64,000 nt of DNA from JAEUJM01 sp044221555 (GTDB lineage: Bacteria; Actinomycetota; Acidimicrobiia; Acidimicrobiales; DATDAH01). The stretch is from contig JBGAOY010000007.1 in the NCBI GenBank assembly GCA_044221555.1, positions 62,001-126,000 of the forward strand, read 5' to 3'. The notes below the pieces were generated by a model. It was not told the origin of the DNA. It was given only the letters and a program-made list of their open reading frames with translations, and made no database searches. Numbering within the stretch: position 1 is the first letter of the stretch; each line of letters begins with the position of its first letter. Positions 26,766 to 35,466 of the stretch are shown here, in pieces. Made by a program: the position numbers and the translations under genes.

Positions 26766-27875
26766 ATGGCGAATCGGTGGGGGTGGCGACTGCTCGGCAT
26801 CGTGCTCACCCTCGTCGTCGCGACCGGCGTGCTGGTCGTCGTGGTGGCCGGCGGCGCCCGGGTGGCGTCGCGGGCCATCGCCGGCGGCGACGGGCCGAGC
26901 GTGGCCACGCCGCCGGCCGGCACCTACTACCACGGTGTGTACCCCGGCGGCCGCACGGGGTGGGAGGACGACATCACGCCGGCCGACCTCGACGCCTACG
27001 AGGGCGCGGCCGGGCGCGAGGTGGCGTGGGTCTACTTCTCGGACAACTGGTTCCGGCGCGACCGCAGCTTCCCCACCGCCACGGCCACGTGGATCCGAGA
27101 GCGGGGCGCGCTGCCGTTCATCCGGCTGATGCTGCGGGGACGGGGCCCGGCATCGGGCGACCGCGCCTTTCGCCTGCAGCGCATCCTCGACGGCGAGTTC
27201 GACGCCGACCTCACCACCTGGGGCGAGGGGGCCGCTGCGTTCGACACCCCGATCGTCGTCGAGTGGGGCACCGAGATGAACGGCGACTGGTTCGGGTGGA
27301 ACGGACGCTGGAACGGCGGCCCCGAGGTGGGCCCCCGCCGCTTCCGCCAGGCCTACCGGCACATCGAGCGGGTGATCGAGGCCGCCGGCGCCGACAACAT
27401 CACCTGGGCATGGCACGTGAACGGCGACAGCGAACCGGCGGCGGCGTGGAACCAACCCGAGCGCTACTACCCGGGCGACGCCTGGGTGGACTGGGTGGGG
27501 CTGTCCGCGTACGGCGCGCTGACGCCCCAGGACGACGCCGGCGACTGGGCCACCTTCCGCGAGACCCTCGACGAGATGGTGCCCCGCCTCGCCGCGCTCG
27601 CTCCCGGCAAGCCCGTCATGGTGTTCGAGTTCGGCATGACGACTGGCAACCCGCACGGCCGGCCGGCGGCCTTCGCCGACGCCGCGCTCACCGACCTGCT
27701 GGACAACCGCTGGCCGGCGGTGCGGGGCTTCTCGTGGTGGAACGAGACCTGGGCGAACGACGACGACCCCACCCACGACACCGACATGCGACTCCAGACC
27801 CTGGCCGGCGTGCGCCGGGCGTTCCAGCAGCACCTGGTGGACAACCCCGACGTCCTCGACCACCCCTTCCCGTGA
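26766..27875 (+). CDS. GH26-like glycoside hydrolase with N-terminal anchor
   Basis: 369 residues. One N-terminal hydrophobic helix (about 7-30) acts as signal anchor. The catalytic domain has the GH26 (beta-mannanase clan) hallmark VEWGTEMNGDWFGWNG, with E170 as likely acid/base. VMVFEFG provides the likely nucleophile E288. WVGLSAYG and GFSWWNETW also fit. The enzyme should act outside the membrane on a mannan-like or other beta-glycan. CACACT precedes the ATG by 6 nt. The nearby alpha-galactosidase could remove galactose side chains from the same galactomannan substrate, but the two genes are separate units. Confidence 0.85.
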   Translation: MANRWGWRLLGIVLTLVVATGVLVVVVAGGARVASRAIAGGDGPSVATPPAGTYYHGVYPGGRTGWEDDITPADLDAYEGAAGREVAWVYFSDNWFRRDRSFPTATATWIRERGALPFIRLMLRGRGPASGDRAFRLQRILDGEFDADLTTWGEGAAAFDTPIVVEWGTEMNGDWFGWNGRWNGGPEVGPRRFRQAYRHIERVIEAAGADNITWAWHVNGDSEPAAAWNQPERYYPGDAWVDWVGLSAYGALTPQDDAGDWATFRETLDEMVPRLAALAPGKPVMVFEFGMTTGNPHGRPAAFADAALTDLLDNRWPAVRGFSWWNETWANDDDPTHDTDMRLQTLAGVRRAFQQHLVDNPDVLDHPFP

Positions 27876-27893
27876 GCTCCCTGCTCCGGTTCG

Positions 27894-27922
27894 CGTGACG
27901 ACTGCAGATCCGACAGCTCACG
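27894..27922. terminator. possible bidirectional terminator
   Basis: A short CGTGA/TCACG stem with a 19-nt loop between the convergent GH26 and methyltransferase genes. Weak compared with the other palindromes. Confidence 0.3.
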
Positions 27923-27940
27923 TTCACGGGACGACCGGGG

Positions 27941-28588
27941 TCATTCCGGCCGGACGCCGGCCAGCAGGGCCAGCTCGCGCCACTTCCACACGCAGTCGAC
28001 GTCGGTGAAGCCGATCTCGCGCAACCAGGCCAGCTGATCCTCGACCGGCGCCAGCAGGTTGGACGGGTCGTCGGGCTGGTCACCGACGCCGATGGCCTCG
28101 CGAAACGCCTGGTGCAGCGCCGGCGTGGGTGAGGCCACGTGCTCGAGGTTCAAGAAGGCGCCGCCGGGGCGCAGCAGGGCGAAGGCCTCGGCGTAGAGCG
28201 TGCGCTTGCGTCGGTCGGGCACGTGGTGGATGGCGAAGCTGGACACGACGGCGTCGAAGGGCCCCTCGCCGGGCAGCGGGTCCTCCAAGTCGTGGGCCCG
28301 CACTTCGACGTCGGCGGCGTCGGCGGCGGTGGCGAAGCGCTCCCGGGCCGCCGCCAGCATGTGCTCGTTGAGGTCGAGCGCCAGTCCCGCGGCGCCGGGC
28401 CGGGCCGTGCGCACCAGGGCCAGCAGGCGACCATCGCCGGTGCCCAGGTCAAGCACCCGGTCGACCCGCTCGGGCAGGCACTCGAGCAGGGCGGCAAGGC
28501 CCTCGGTGCGGTGCGGGATGGCGTCGGCGATCTCGAGGTAGGCCAGCGCGTGCTCGACGGTGGGCCACAGGTTCGTCTCGGTCGCCAT
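27941..28588 (-). CDS. class I SAM-dependent methyltransferase
   Basis: 215 residues. The SAM-binding motif I is VLDLGTGDGRLLALV near residue 42, followed by the acidic LDLNEHML (motif II) and FDAVVSSFAIHHVPD (post-I). The family resembles small-molecule methyltransferases of the UbiE/Trm type. A C-terminal FTDVDCVWKWRELALLAGVRPE closes the fold. The substrate is unknown. The start is 28588; CAACGT lies 6 nt upstream. The 49-bp hairpin array lies directly behind its promoter. Confidence 0.88.
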   Translation of the reverse strand: MATETNLWPTVEHALAYLEIADAIPHRTEGLAALLECLPERVDRVLDLGTGDGRLLALVRTARPGAAGLALDLNEHMLAAARERFATAADAADVEVRAHDLEDPLPGEGPFDAVVSSFAIHHVPDRRKRTLYAEAFALLRPGGAFLNLEHVASPTPALHQAFREAIGVGDQPDDPSNLLAPVEDQLAWLREIGFTDVDCVWKWRELALLAGVRPE

Positions 28589-28621
28589 CCACCCACGTTG
28601 TCAGGCGCCACCGGCCGAACT

Positions 28622-28817
28622 CGAGGCAATACCTGGCGGAACCCGGGGGCCAGTGCCTCGAGAACGAACCCGAGGCAATACCTGGCGGAACCCGGGGGCT
28701 ATTGCCTCGAGAACGAACCCGAGGCAATACCTGGCGGAACCCGGGGGCTATTGCCTCGAGAACGAACCCGAGGCAATAGCTGGCGGGATCCGGGGGCTAT
28801 TGCCTCGAGAATGGGGG
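28622..28817. repeat. four tandem copies of a 49-bp palindromic unit
   Basis: Units start at CGAGG on 28622, 28671, 28720 and 28769, period exactly 49. Each unit is itself a hairpin: CGAGGCAATA pairs with TATTGCCTCG around a GGCGGAACCCGGGGGC-type centre, and is followed by AGAACGAACC. Copy 1 has CAGT for TATT, and copy 4 has AGC and GGATCC variants. The last copy contains the stop codon of the alpha-galactosidase gene. There are no variable spacers, so this is not CRISPR. Confidence 0.9.
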
Positions 28818-30515
28818 GACGGACGGGAGGGGGGCGCCGGCGCCGTCGACGAGGGCGACCGGGACGGGGTGATCGCCGGTGCCGGCCAGCAGGTCGGGGC
28901 AGCGGGCGGGCGCACCGGCCCGCGCGGCGGCGTCGGACGCCCGGCCCAGCACCAGCGCCTCGTCGAGCAGCGCCCGCTCGGCCGGGCCCAGCAGAGCCAG
29001 GTCGTCCGACACGATGGCCATGCCGCCCGACGCCCCCACGGCCAGCGCCCACGCCCGGGCCGCCTCCGGCGACAGCGCCGTCTCGCTGGTGCGCAACATG
29101 ATGCAGTCGGGGTCGTTCAGCCAGAGCTTGCGGTGCATGAACGACCGGGCCAGCGTGGACCGCCACGCTCCCTTCGTGGCGGGGCTGACCTCCTCGTAGC
29201 CGGGCATCGCGAACTCGTCGGTGCGCTCCCACGACGGGGCCACGTCGGGCCCGATGCGCATCCCGTCGACCGCCCCCACCACCGCCCCCAGCGGGCACCC
29301 GCAGGCCAGGATGAACGTGTCGTCGCCGGCACCGCGGCGGATGGCGTCGTAGCCCATCCGCACCCGCTCGGCCGGCGTGGCGGTCGGGTCGGCCCACCGG
29401 CCCTGGTCGAGGGCGGGGGCGCAGGTGAAGTCCAGCTTCAGGTACCGGTAGCCCATGTCCACCAGCGCGGCGGCGGTGTCGGCCAGGTGCTGCTGCACGT
29501 CGGGGTGGGTGGTGTCGAGGGTACCCATGAAGCCGCCCCAGTCGGGGTTCCACCACCCCATGAGCAGATCGTCCGAGCCGGCCTCTCGGGCGGCGAACCC
29601 GGGGTGGGAGCGCAGCAACGCCGAGTCGGGGGCGGCCAGGAAGGGCGCCATCCAGATGCCCGGCGTGTAGCCGGCGCCGCCGATGTCGGCGGCCAACCGG
29701 TCGACGCCCGACGAGAACTTGTCGTTGGTGGTCAACCAGTCGCCGACGGCGGCCTGGTAGCCGTCGTCCACCTGGAACACCGTGAACGGCCAGTGGCCGG
29801 CCCGGGCCAGGTTCGAGCGGACGTGGTCCTCGGTGAGCGAGTGGAAGTAGTGGTACCAACTGCACCACCCCACCTGGAACGGGGCGGTCACCCGCGCCCG
29901 CTCGAGCCGGCCCACCTCGTCGGCCCAGGCCTCGAGCAGCGGCGCCGCGGCCGACCCCTGGTCGGCGACCACGTCGTGGAGCGACCGGGTGGCGCCGGCG
30001 GCCAGCACCGCCCCGCCCAGGTAGGCCTCGGCCACCACCTCCAGGGCGCCGTCCCCCAGCACCCGGAGGCGCACGGTGCCGTCGTGGGACGACCCACCGG
30101 CGAACCCGACCAGCTGCACCGGGTCGTCGGCGCCGCCGCCGCGGAAGGCGGTCACCCACTCGCTGCGCACCTCGCCCGCCGGCGCCACTGCGGGGTCGGC
30201 ATGGTGCACCCGCCGGGCGAACCCGACCACGTCGTCCAGCACCGGGTCGTCGCACCGGGTCCGAGACGGGTCGACGTGCTCAGCCAAGGTGACCGACCCC
30301 GTGGGCGACCACGACTGGTACCCGTTCTGGAACACCCGCACCGGCGCCGCCACCCCCTCGAGCCGGAACCGCAACCGCACCGCGGTGACCGCGAGGCCTG
30401 TGGGCCCCGCGTTCGCGACCGACCAGGCCCACCGGCCCGGGGCCGTCTCGCCCACCTGCACCTCGAGCGCCGGATGCCCCGTGAGCACCTCGGCGTCGAC
30501 CAACTCGATCGTCAT
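28797..30515 (-). CDS. GH36-type alpha-galactosidase
   Basis: 572 residues, cytosolic. An N-terminal beta-supersandwich (about 1-190) contains VFQNGYQSWSPTG. A TIM barrel follows, with GWCSWYHYF, VDDGYQ, then YLKLDF (likely nucleophile D362) and GMRIGPDVAPSW (likely acid/base D424). This matches clan GH-D, family 36. The last four residues (FSRQ) and the TAG stop are read from the final copy of the 49-bp repeat, so repeat insertion has set the C-terminus. TAGAAC lies 6 nt upstream of ATG 30515. Confidence 0.88.
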   Translation of the reverse strand: MTIELVDAEVLTGHPALEVQVGETAPGRWAWSVANAGPTGLAVTAVRLRFRLEGVAAPVRVFQNGYQSWSPTGSVTLAEHVDPSRTRCDDPVLDDVVGFARRVHHADPAVAPAGEVRSEWVTAFRGGGADDPVQLVGFAGGSSHDGTVRLRVLGDGALEVVAEAYLGGAVLAAGATRSLHDVVADQGSAAAPLLEAWADEVGRLERARVTAPFQVGWCSWYHYFHSLTEDHVRSNLARAGHWPFTVFQVDDGYQAAVGDWLTTNDKFSSGVDRLAADIGGAGYTPGIWMAPFLAAPDSALLRSHPGFAAREAGSDDLLMGWWNPDWGGFMGTLDTTHPDVQQHLADTAAALVDMGYRYLKLDFTCAPALDQGRWADPTATPAERVRMGYDAIRRGAGDDTFILACGCPLGAVVGAVDGMRIGPDVAPSWERTDEFAMPGYEEVSPATKGAWRSTLARSFMHRKLWLNDPDCIMLRTSETALSPEAARAWALAVGASGGMAIVSDDLALLGPAERALLDEALVLGRASDAAARAGAPARCPDLLAGTGDHPVPVALVDGAGAPLPSVPPFSRQ

Positions 30516-30574
30516 GCCGCTGTTCTAGCCCCTCGCACCGCGTCACCCTGCCGGGCCTGCGGGGGCGAGCGATC

Positions 30575-30592
30575 CACGTCGTGTAGGACGTG
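30575..30592. terminator. 6-bp hairpin
   Basis: CACGTC/GACGTG with a 6-nt loop between the end of the RelE-like gene (30609) and the start of the alpha-galactosidase gene, both on the minus strand. Confidence 0.4.
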
Positions 30593-30608
30593 CGCGAGCC
30601 GGCCCGCC

Positions 30609-30881
30609 TCAGATCGACAGCTCGATGACGTGGAGGATCGTGATCGCCTCCGGCGCCGGGCCTGTCTGCCAGAGGATGTACCAGTCACCCCCTCCCGTCG
30701 GTGTCGCCCGGACGTGACCCAGACCGTCCGTGACGAACAGACGAGTTCCCAGCCGCGGCTCGTTCGGATCCGCCTCGAGGCGAGCCAGCGTTCGGCGAAC
30801 GGCCCGGAGCGTGCCTTCACCCGGGCCGCGCTCGAGCGCCTCCATCTCCCTGTCCGCAGGGTCGGTCCAGAGCAGGTCCAC
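30609..30881 (-). CDS. RelE/ParE-like small protein
   Basis: 90 residues. The pattern of N-terminal helices (REMEALERGPGEGTLRAVRRTLARLEADP) followed by strands with GHVRATPTGGGDWYILW and ITILHVIEL is like the RelE/ParE toxin fold, whose members cleave mRNA or poison gyrase. Family assignment is by pattern only. GTG 30881 has TACGGT 7 nt upstream. It is divergent from the gene at 31008, which could be its antitoxin, although most such pairs are co-directional. Confidence 0.5.
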   Translation of the reverse strand: MDLLWTDPADREMEALERGPGEGTLRAVRRTLARLEADPNEPRLGTRLFVTDGLGHVRATPTGGGDWYILWQTGPAPEAITILHVIELSI

Positions 30882-31007
30882 GGACGAGACCGTACCCCTG
30901 GCGTCGGCAACTGATCATCTCTTTCCTGTGTTTTCATATCATGCAGGGGAGACAAATCAGCCAAATTGCCAATTGGCCACGGTTGGCACCTGGGATAGCG
31001 TCACGAC
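30882..31007. promoter_or_regulatory. divergent AT-rich control region of the toxin-like pair
   Basis: Unusually AT-rich for this genome. It contains the minus-strand -10 box TACGGT (30889-30894, 7 nt before GTG 30881) and the plus-strand box TAGCGT (30996-31001, 6 nt before ATG 31008). Between them lies a CCAATTGG palindrome flanked by GCCAA/TTGGC repeats near 30958-30986, a likely shared operator. Confidence 0.55.
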
Positions 31008-31271
31008 ATGGCCACGAACCCCGAGATCGTCCTCGACGACCGACGGCGCACGAGCTTCGCCAAGATCGGCCGCAAGGACCACCGCCGCTACCTGGTCAAG
31101 GAGCTAGACGACGGCACCCTGGTGCTCACCCCCGCGTTCACCATCAGCGCGCCGGAGCTCGCCGTCCTTCGTGACGCCGTGCTCGCTGCGGAGCTCAAGG
31201 CCTCGCTCGGCCTCGGCCCCGAGGAACTGCGCAGCCGAGGCTCGTTCGCCCAGTACGCCGACGACGAGTGA
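31008..31271 (+). CDS. antitoxin-like small protein
   Basis: 87 residues. The N-terminal half is beta-rich (RRRTSFAKIGRKDHRRYLVKELDDGTLVLTPA) with the look of an AbrB-like swapped-hairpin DNA-binding domain. The C-terminal half is helical (ISAPELAVLRDAVLAAELKASLG). This arrangement is common in antitoxins. It is divergent from the RelE/ParE-like gene and shares the 126-bp region with a CCAATTGG palindrome. The ATG is fixed by the -10 box. The function is inferred from context only. Confidence 0.5.
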   Translation: MATNPEIVLDDRRRTSFAKIGRKDHRRYLVKELDDGTLVLTPAFTISAPELAVLRDAVLAAELKASLGLGPEELRSRGSFAQYADDE

Positions 31272-31295
31272 TCGGGGCTCGCCTTCGCTTCGCGG

Positions 31296-33944
31296 CTACA
31301 GCCAAGGGCGGGGATCGGCGAGGAGCTCGGCGATGCGTTCCGGCGGCGCCGGCCGACTGAAGAGGTAGCCCTGCACCACGTCGCAGTCGAGCTCGCGCAG
31401 CACCGCCAGCTGGGACTCGGTCTCGACCCCTTCGGCCACCACCGTGAAGCCCAGCGACTGCCCCAGCACGATGGCAGCCGAGATGATGGCCCGGTCGGGT
31501 GAGCCCGGCTGGTCGAGCCCGGCCACGAAGGACTGGTCGATCTTCAGGTGGTTGGCCATCGGGAAGCGGCGGACGTAGTCGAGGGTGGCGTACCCGGTGC
31601 CGAAGTCGTCGATGGCGAAGCCCACGCCCGTGTCGCACAGCAGGCGCAGGGTCTCGACCAGGCCGAGGCCGGCGGCCAGCGCCGACTCGGTGACCTCGAA
31701 GCACAGACGGCCGGGCTCGACCCCGGTGGCGTCGAGCACCGCAGCCACCCGCTCGAGGAAGCGGTCGTCGGCGAGCTGGCGCACGGACAGGTTGACCATC
31801 ATCGACAGGTCGGGCGCCAGGGTCCGCCACTCGACCAGCTGGCGCGCGGCGAGCTCGAGCACCCGCTCGCCCAACGGGATGATCAGCCCGATCTCCTCGG
31901 CGGCGGGGATGAACTCGGCCGGCGGCACCAGGCCCCGACCCGGTCGGTCCCACCGGGCCAGCGCCTCCACCGCCACCACCCCGCCGGTGCGCAGGTCGAT
32001 CATCGGCTGGTAGTGCACCACGATCTGGTCGTCGGCCACCGCCCGGTGCAGCTCGCGCTCGAGGTCGAGGCGCTTCACGACCCGGAGGTGCAGGTCCTCC
32101 TCGAACACCTCGTAGCGCGAGCGGCCCCGCTCCTTGGCCCGGTACATGGCGGCGTCGGCGTTGCGCACGAGCGATTCGGCCTCGTGGGCGAGGTCGTCCA
32201 CCACCGGGCTCTCGCTGGGCACGGGGTCGTCGCCGCCGGCCAGGGCGATCCCCACGCTGGCCCGCACGAACACCGGGGTGTCGTCCAGCTCGAAGGGCTG
32301 CTCGAGCTCGATGGCCAACCGGGTGGCCACCGCCTTGGCGCCCGCCTCGCCGTCCACGTCCTCGCACACGAGCAGGAACTCGTCGCCGCCGAAGCGGCCG
32401 ACGGTGTCGCCGGCGCGCAGGGGCCGGTGGAACCGGGCCGCCACCTGCTGCAGCAGACGGTCGCCGGCGGCATGGCCGAGGCTGTCGTTGATGAGCTTGA
32501 AGTCGTCGAGGTCGATGAACAGCACGGCCAGCCAGGTGCCCAGGCGACGCGACCGGGCCAGGGCCTGCTCGATGCGGTCGAGCAGCAACGAGCGGTTGGG
32601 CATCCCGGTGAGCTTGTCGTGCAGGGCCTGGTGCTCGAGCGTGGCCTCGAAGTCGGCCCGTTCGACGGCGATGGCGGCCAGGTGGGTGGCCCGCTCGAGC
32701 AGGAGCAGCTCGTCGGGCTCGGGGCCCCTCGCCTCGGGCACGTAGACGGCGATGGCACCGACCAGCGCACCGGTGCCGGGGGCGTTGAGGCGCATGGCCC
32801 AACAGGCACGGAGCCCGTGGCCGATGATCACGTCGCGGGCCGGTGCCCAGCGGAAGTCGGTGGCCAGGTCGTCGTAGATCACCGCCGGGGGACCAGGGGC
32901 GCGCAGCGACCGACCCAGGGTCGACGACGCCGGGATCGCGTCGATCGAATCGATCACCGCCGGTGCCATCGACGGGGCCACCGTGATCTGGACCCGGCCC
33001 GACTCGTCGAGCTGGCCGATCGAGCAGGCCGCGCCGGCGATGCGGCCCTCCACCAGGCGCACCACCGCCGCCAGCGTGTCCTCGAGCACCATCCCCCGGG
33101 CCACCCGCTCGAGCACGTCGCTCTGCTCGGCCAGCAGCTCGGACACGGCGCGATGCCGGGAGACGTCCCGGCAGTTCAACACGATGCCCTGCACCGAGGG
33201 CAGGTCGAGCAGGTTCGTGGCCAGCACGCTGAGGTGACGCCACGTCCCGTCGGCGTGGCGGCCCCGCAACTCGGTGGGCGTCCGTTTGGCGGTGCCGCGC
33301 ACCTCGTCGCCGAAGTCCTTCAGCACCCGGCGGAGATCGTCGGGGTGGACGAGGTCGAAGCAGGTGGTGTCGATCAGGTCGTCGGCCTCGAAGCCGAGCA
33401 CGTGGGCCACCGACTGGCCGACGTAGGTGAGGGTCCCCTCGCCGTCGGTGACGAGCAGGACGTCGTCGGTGTTCTCGATGATGGACCTGGCCCACTGCTC
33501 GGTGCGGCGCAGAGCCTCCTCGGTGGCGGCGTGATCGGAGATGTCACGCAGGATCCAGATGTAGCTCGGCGGAGTGCTCCACAGGGCGACGTAGCGCACC
33601 TCGACCACGAAGGGCGAGCCGTCGCGGGCGTGCAACACCACGCGCTCCTGCACGTGCTCGCCCCGACGCATGGCCGCGGTGGCGCTCGCGACCACAGCGG
33701 TGTCGGTCTCGGGACCCACCAGGAACAACGGTGACCGGCCCAGCACCGCCTCGCTGGACCACCCGGTGAGGGCCTCGAACGCGTCGTTGACCCAGACCAC
33801 CGCACCCGCGCCGTCCTCGGTGGCGGTCGTGACGAGGAGGGCGTCGCTGACGTTGGCCGCGGCCACGTGGAACGCCTCGGGGCCCACCCGCGCCATGGCG
33901 TCGAGCGCCAGCGCGCGCCCGTCGGTGGCCGAGGCGTCAGTCAC
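31296..33944 (-). CDS. PAS-PAS-GAF-GGDEF-EAL cyclic-di-GMP enzyme
   Basis: 882 residues. Two PAS domains (about 25-140 and 145-265) and a GAF-like domain (about 275-430) sense signals. The GGDEF domain keeps FGGDEF near 518, so diguanylate cyclase activity is possible. The EAL domain keeps EAL (VAVEALARW), NLSVRQL, EVTES, DDFGTGYA, LKIDQSF and AEGVE, so phosphodiesterase activity is expected. It is cytosolic, without membrane spans. Its GTG start overlaps the stop of the MBL gene (GTGA), so the two are translationally coupled. Confidence 0.93.
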   Translation of the reverse strand: MTDASATDGRALALDAMARVGPEAFHVAAANVSDALLVTTATEDGAGAVVWVNDAFEALTGWSSEAVLGRSPLFLVGPETDTAVVASATAAMRRGEHVQERVVLHARDGSPFVVEVRYVALWSTPPSYIWILRDISDHAATEEALRRTEQWARSIIENTDDVLLVTDGEGTLTYVGQSVAHVLGFEADDLIDTTCFDLVHPDDLRRVLKDFGDEVRGTAKRTPTELRGRHADGTWRHLSVLATNLLDLPSVQGIVLNCRDVSRHRAVSELLAEQSDVLERVARGMVLEDTLAAVVRLVEGRIAGAACSIGQLDESGRVQITVAPSMAPAVIDSIDAIPASSTLGRSLRAPGPPAVIYDDLATDFRWAPARDVIIGHGLRACWAMRLNAPGTGALVGAIAVYVPEARGPEPDELLLLERATHLAAIAVERADFEATLEHQALHDKLTGMPNRSLLLDRIEQALARSRRLGTWLAVLFIDLDDFKLINDSLGHAAGDRLLQQVAARFHRPLRAGDTVGRFGGDEFLLVCEDVDGEAGAKAVATRLAIELEQPFELDDTPVFVRASVGIALAGGDDPVPSESPVVDDLAHEAESLVRNADAAMYRAKERGRSRYEVFEEDLHLRVVKRLDLERELHRAVADDQIVVHYQPMIDLRTGGVVAVEALARWDRPGRGLVPPAEFIPAAEEIGLIIPLGERVLELAARQLVEWRTLAPDLSMMVNLSVRQLADDRFLERVAAVLDATGVEPGRLCFEVTESALAAGLGLVETLRLLCDTGVGFAIDDFGTGYATLDYVRRFPMANHLKIDQSFVAGLDQPGSPDRAIISAAIVLGQSLGFTVVAEGVETESQLAVLRELDCDVVQGYLFSRPAPPERIAELLADPRPWL

Positions 33945-35194
33945 GTGCCGGGCCCCGACGGTGACGGGGGCGCGCCCGTGGTCCCCGGGTCGTCGGCGCC
34001 GGGTTCACCGCCAGGACTGCGGCTGCGGTCGGGATCGGGGCCGGGGCCCGTGCGAGGCCTGAGGTCGCGGTCGCGGTCGCGGTCGCGGTCGCGGTCGCGG
34101 TTGGGGCCGGTGCGGGTGCGGGGCCCGGGGCCGCGGTCGCGGTCGGGCCCGAGGTCACGGTCAGGGCCGGACCTGGCGCTGCGGTCGCGGTCGACGGGAG
34201 GCTCGGCCGCGCCCCGGGGGTGGGATGGGGAGGGCGGGTGGGTGTGCGGATGGCCATGGTGGTGCGACGGGACGGGCGACGCGCTGGCGGCGCCGGCGCG
34301 CTGGTCGAGCCATCGGCGGAACCCGGCGGCATTCGAGTGGATGCCGTTCAGCGTCTCCAGCTTCTCACGCTGCGCCGGGTCGACACCCGCGAGCTCGGGA
34401 CTGAAGGCGGCGTCGAGCGCGGCGGCGATGTCGTCGCCGGCACGCCACGCCGCCTCGGCCACGTCGGCCCAGCGGCGCAGGATGTCGTGGGCCTCCTCGA
34501 GGATCTCGGCCGGGTCGGGCACCAGGCCGAAGTGCGCCAGGGCGATACCCGCCGGACGGCGCTCGGCGAAGCGGTCGAGCGAGGCCAGGGCCTGGTCGAG
34601 GTCGAAGTCGGGCGGCGGCGTGGCCGGTCGCAGGATGCCGGCGTCGGGCAGGCGCACGCCGACGGCGTCGCCGGCGAACAGGAGGCCGCTCTCGCTGTCG
34701 TGCAGAGCCAGGTGGTGCTTGGCGTGACCGGGGGAGTCGACGGTGGTGAGCGTGCGACCGGGCCCGACGCGGATGGTCTCGCCGTCGGCCAGCACGTGCA
34801 CCCGCTCGGCAGGCGTGGGGTCGAGGCGGCCGTAGAGGGAGTCGAGCAGGTCGCCGTAGACCGTGGCCGCCGACGCCACCAGACGACTGGGGTCGACCAG
34901 GTGGCGGGCGCCCTTCTCGTGCACGTACACGGTGGCGTTGGGGAACGCCCGGGCCACGTCCCCCACCCCGCCGGCGTGGTCGAGGTGGATGTGGGTGACG
35001 GCGATGCCGGCCAGGTCGCCGGCCGCCACCCCGAGGTCGTCGAGGGCGGCGAGCAGCTCGGCCACCGAGCTCTGACTGCCGGTCTCGATCAGCACGGGCG
35101 CCGGGCCCTCGATCAGGTAGCCCGCGGTGACCCGCTCCCAGCCCCCGAGCAAGGTGTCGATCTGGCGCACCCCCGAACCGATCAGCTCCTCCAC
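33941..35194 (-). CDS. metallo-beta-lactamase-fold hydrolase with His-rich and Asp-Arg repeat tail
   Basis: 417 residues from GTG 35194. The MBL fold has THIHLDHAGG (H68, H70, D72, H73), DSPGHAKHH and LLFAGDAVG, as in glyoxalase II-like hydrolases. A helical part of about 70 residues follows. The last 100 residues are low complexity: HHHGHPHTHPP, then alternating Asp-Arg and Gly-Pro runs encoded by a GGTCGC hexamer array. The His run may bind metal; the charged tail looks disordered and may vary in length between strains. It is first in a two-gene unit with the GGDEF-EAL gene. Confidence 0.85.
   Translation of the reverse strand: MEELIGSGVRQIDTLLGGWERVTAGYLIEGPAPVLIETGSQSSVAELLAALDDLGVAAGDLAGIAVTHIHLDHAGGVGDVARAFPNATVYVHEKGARHLVDPSRLVASAATVYGDLLDSLYGRLDPTPAERVHVLADGETIRVGPGRTLTTVDSPGHAKHHLALHDSESGLLFAGDAVGVRLPDAGILRPATPPPDFDLDQALASLDRFAERRPAGIALAHFGLVPDPAEILEEAHDILRRWADVAEAAWRAGDDIAAALDAAFSPELAGVDPAQREKLETLNGIHSNAAGFRRWLDQRAGAASASPVPSHHHGHPHTHPPSPSHPRGAAEPPVDRDRSARSGPDRDLGPDRDRGPGPRTRTGPNRDRDRDRDRDRDLRPRTGPGPDPDRSRSPGGEPGADDPGTTGAPPSPSGPGT
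34063..34098. repeat. six GGTCGC hexamers inside the MBL gene
   Basis: Perfect hexanucleotide array encoding the alternating Asp-Arg tract of the tail. The in-frame unit length means slippage would change length without a frameshift. Confidence 0.85.
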
Positions 35195-35360
35195 GCCACG
35201 AGTCTCGCAGGATCGGGACCGGAGCGGCGGGGCGGCGAGGCAGAGGCCGCGGCGGCGGGCGCAGAGGGCGGAGCGGCCGCGGGGCACGGGGCCGGACCGC
35301 GGCGGTACGGCGTGCGGCGGACGAGCAACGAGCACGAACATGGGGAGGGCGGAGCACGGC

Positions 35361-35414
35361 GCGGCGAGCGAGGGACGAGCGAGCCATGACGATGCGATGA
35401 GGCGTCAGCCGAAG
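35361..35414 (+). repeat. dispersed repeat of about 55 bp, copy A
   Basis: Purine-rich GCG(C/T)GAGCGAGGGACGAGCG followed by GATGAGGCGTC-GCCGAAG. It aligns with copy B at 45865-45919 with about 5 mismatches and one gap over 55 bp. It lies in the 268-bp gap between the MBL start and cbiO. Confidence 0.75.
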
Positions 35415-35415
35415 A

Positions 35416-35466
35416 GCGATCAAACAAGAGCGATCAAACACGCGCGATCAAGCATCCGGCGATCAG
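35416..35466 (+). repeat. four GCGATCA(A) direct repeats at 14-15 bp spacing
   Basis: GCGATCAA begins at 35416, 35430 and 35444, and GCGATCAG at 35459, the last overlapping the cbiO stop codon. Iteron-like; a regulator site or expanded tandem repeat. Confidence 0.6.

Noticed and set aside
28622..28817. CRISPR-like array with a constant 49-bp period
   Set aside because: The whole 49-bp unit is repeated with no variable spacers, and no cas genes are near.
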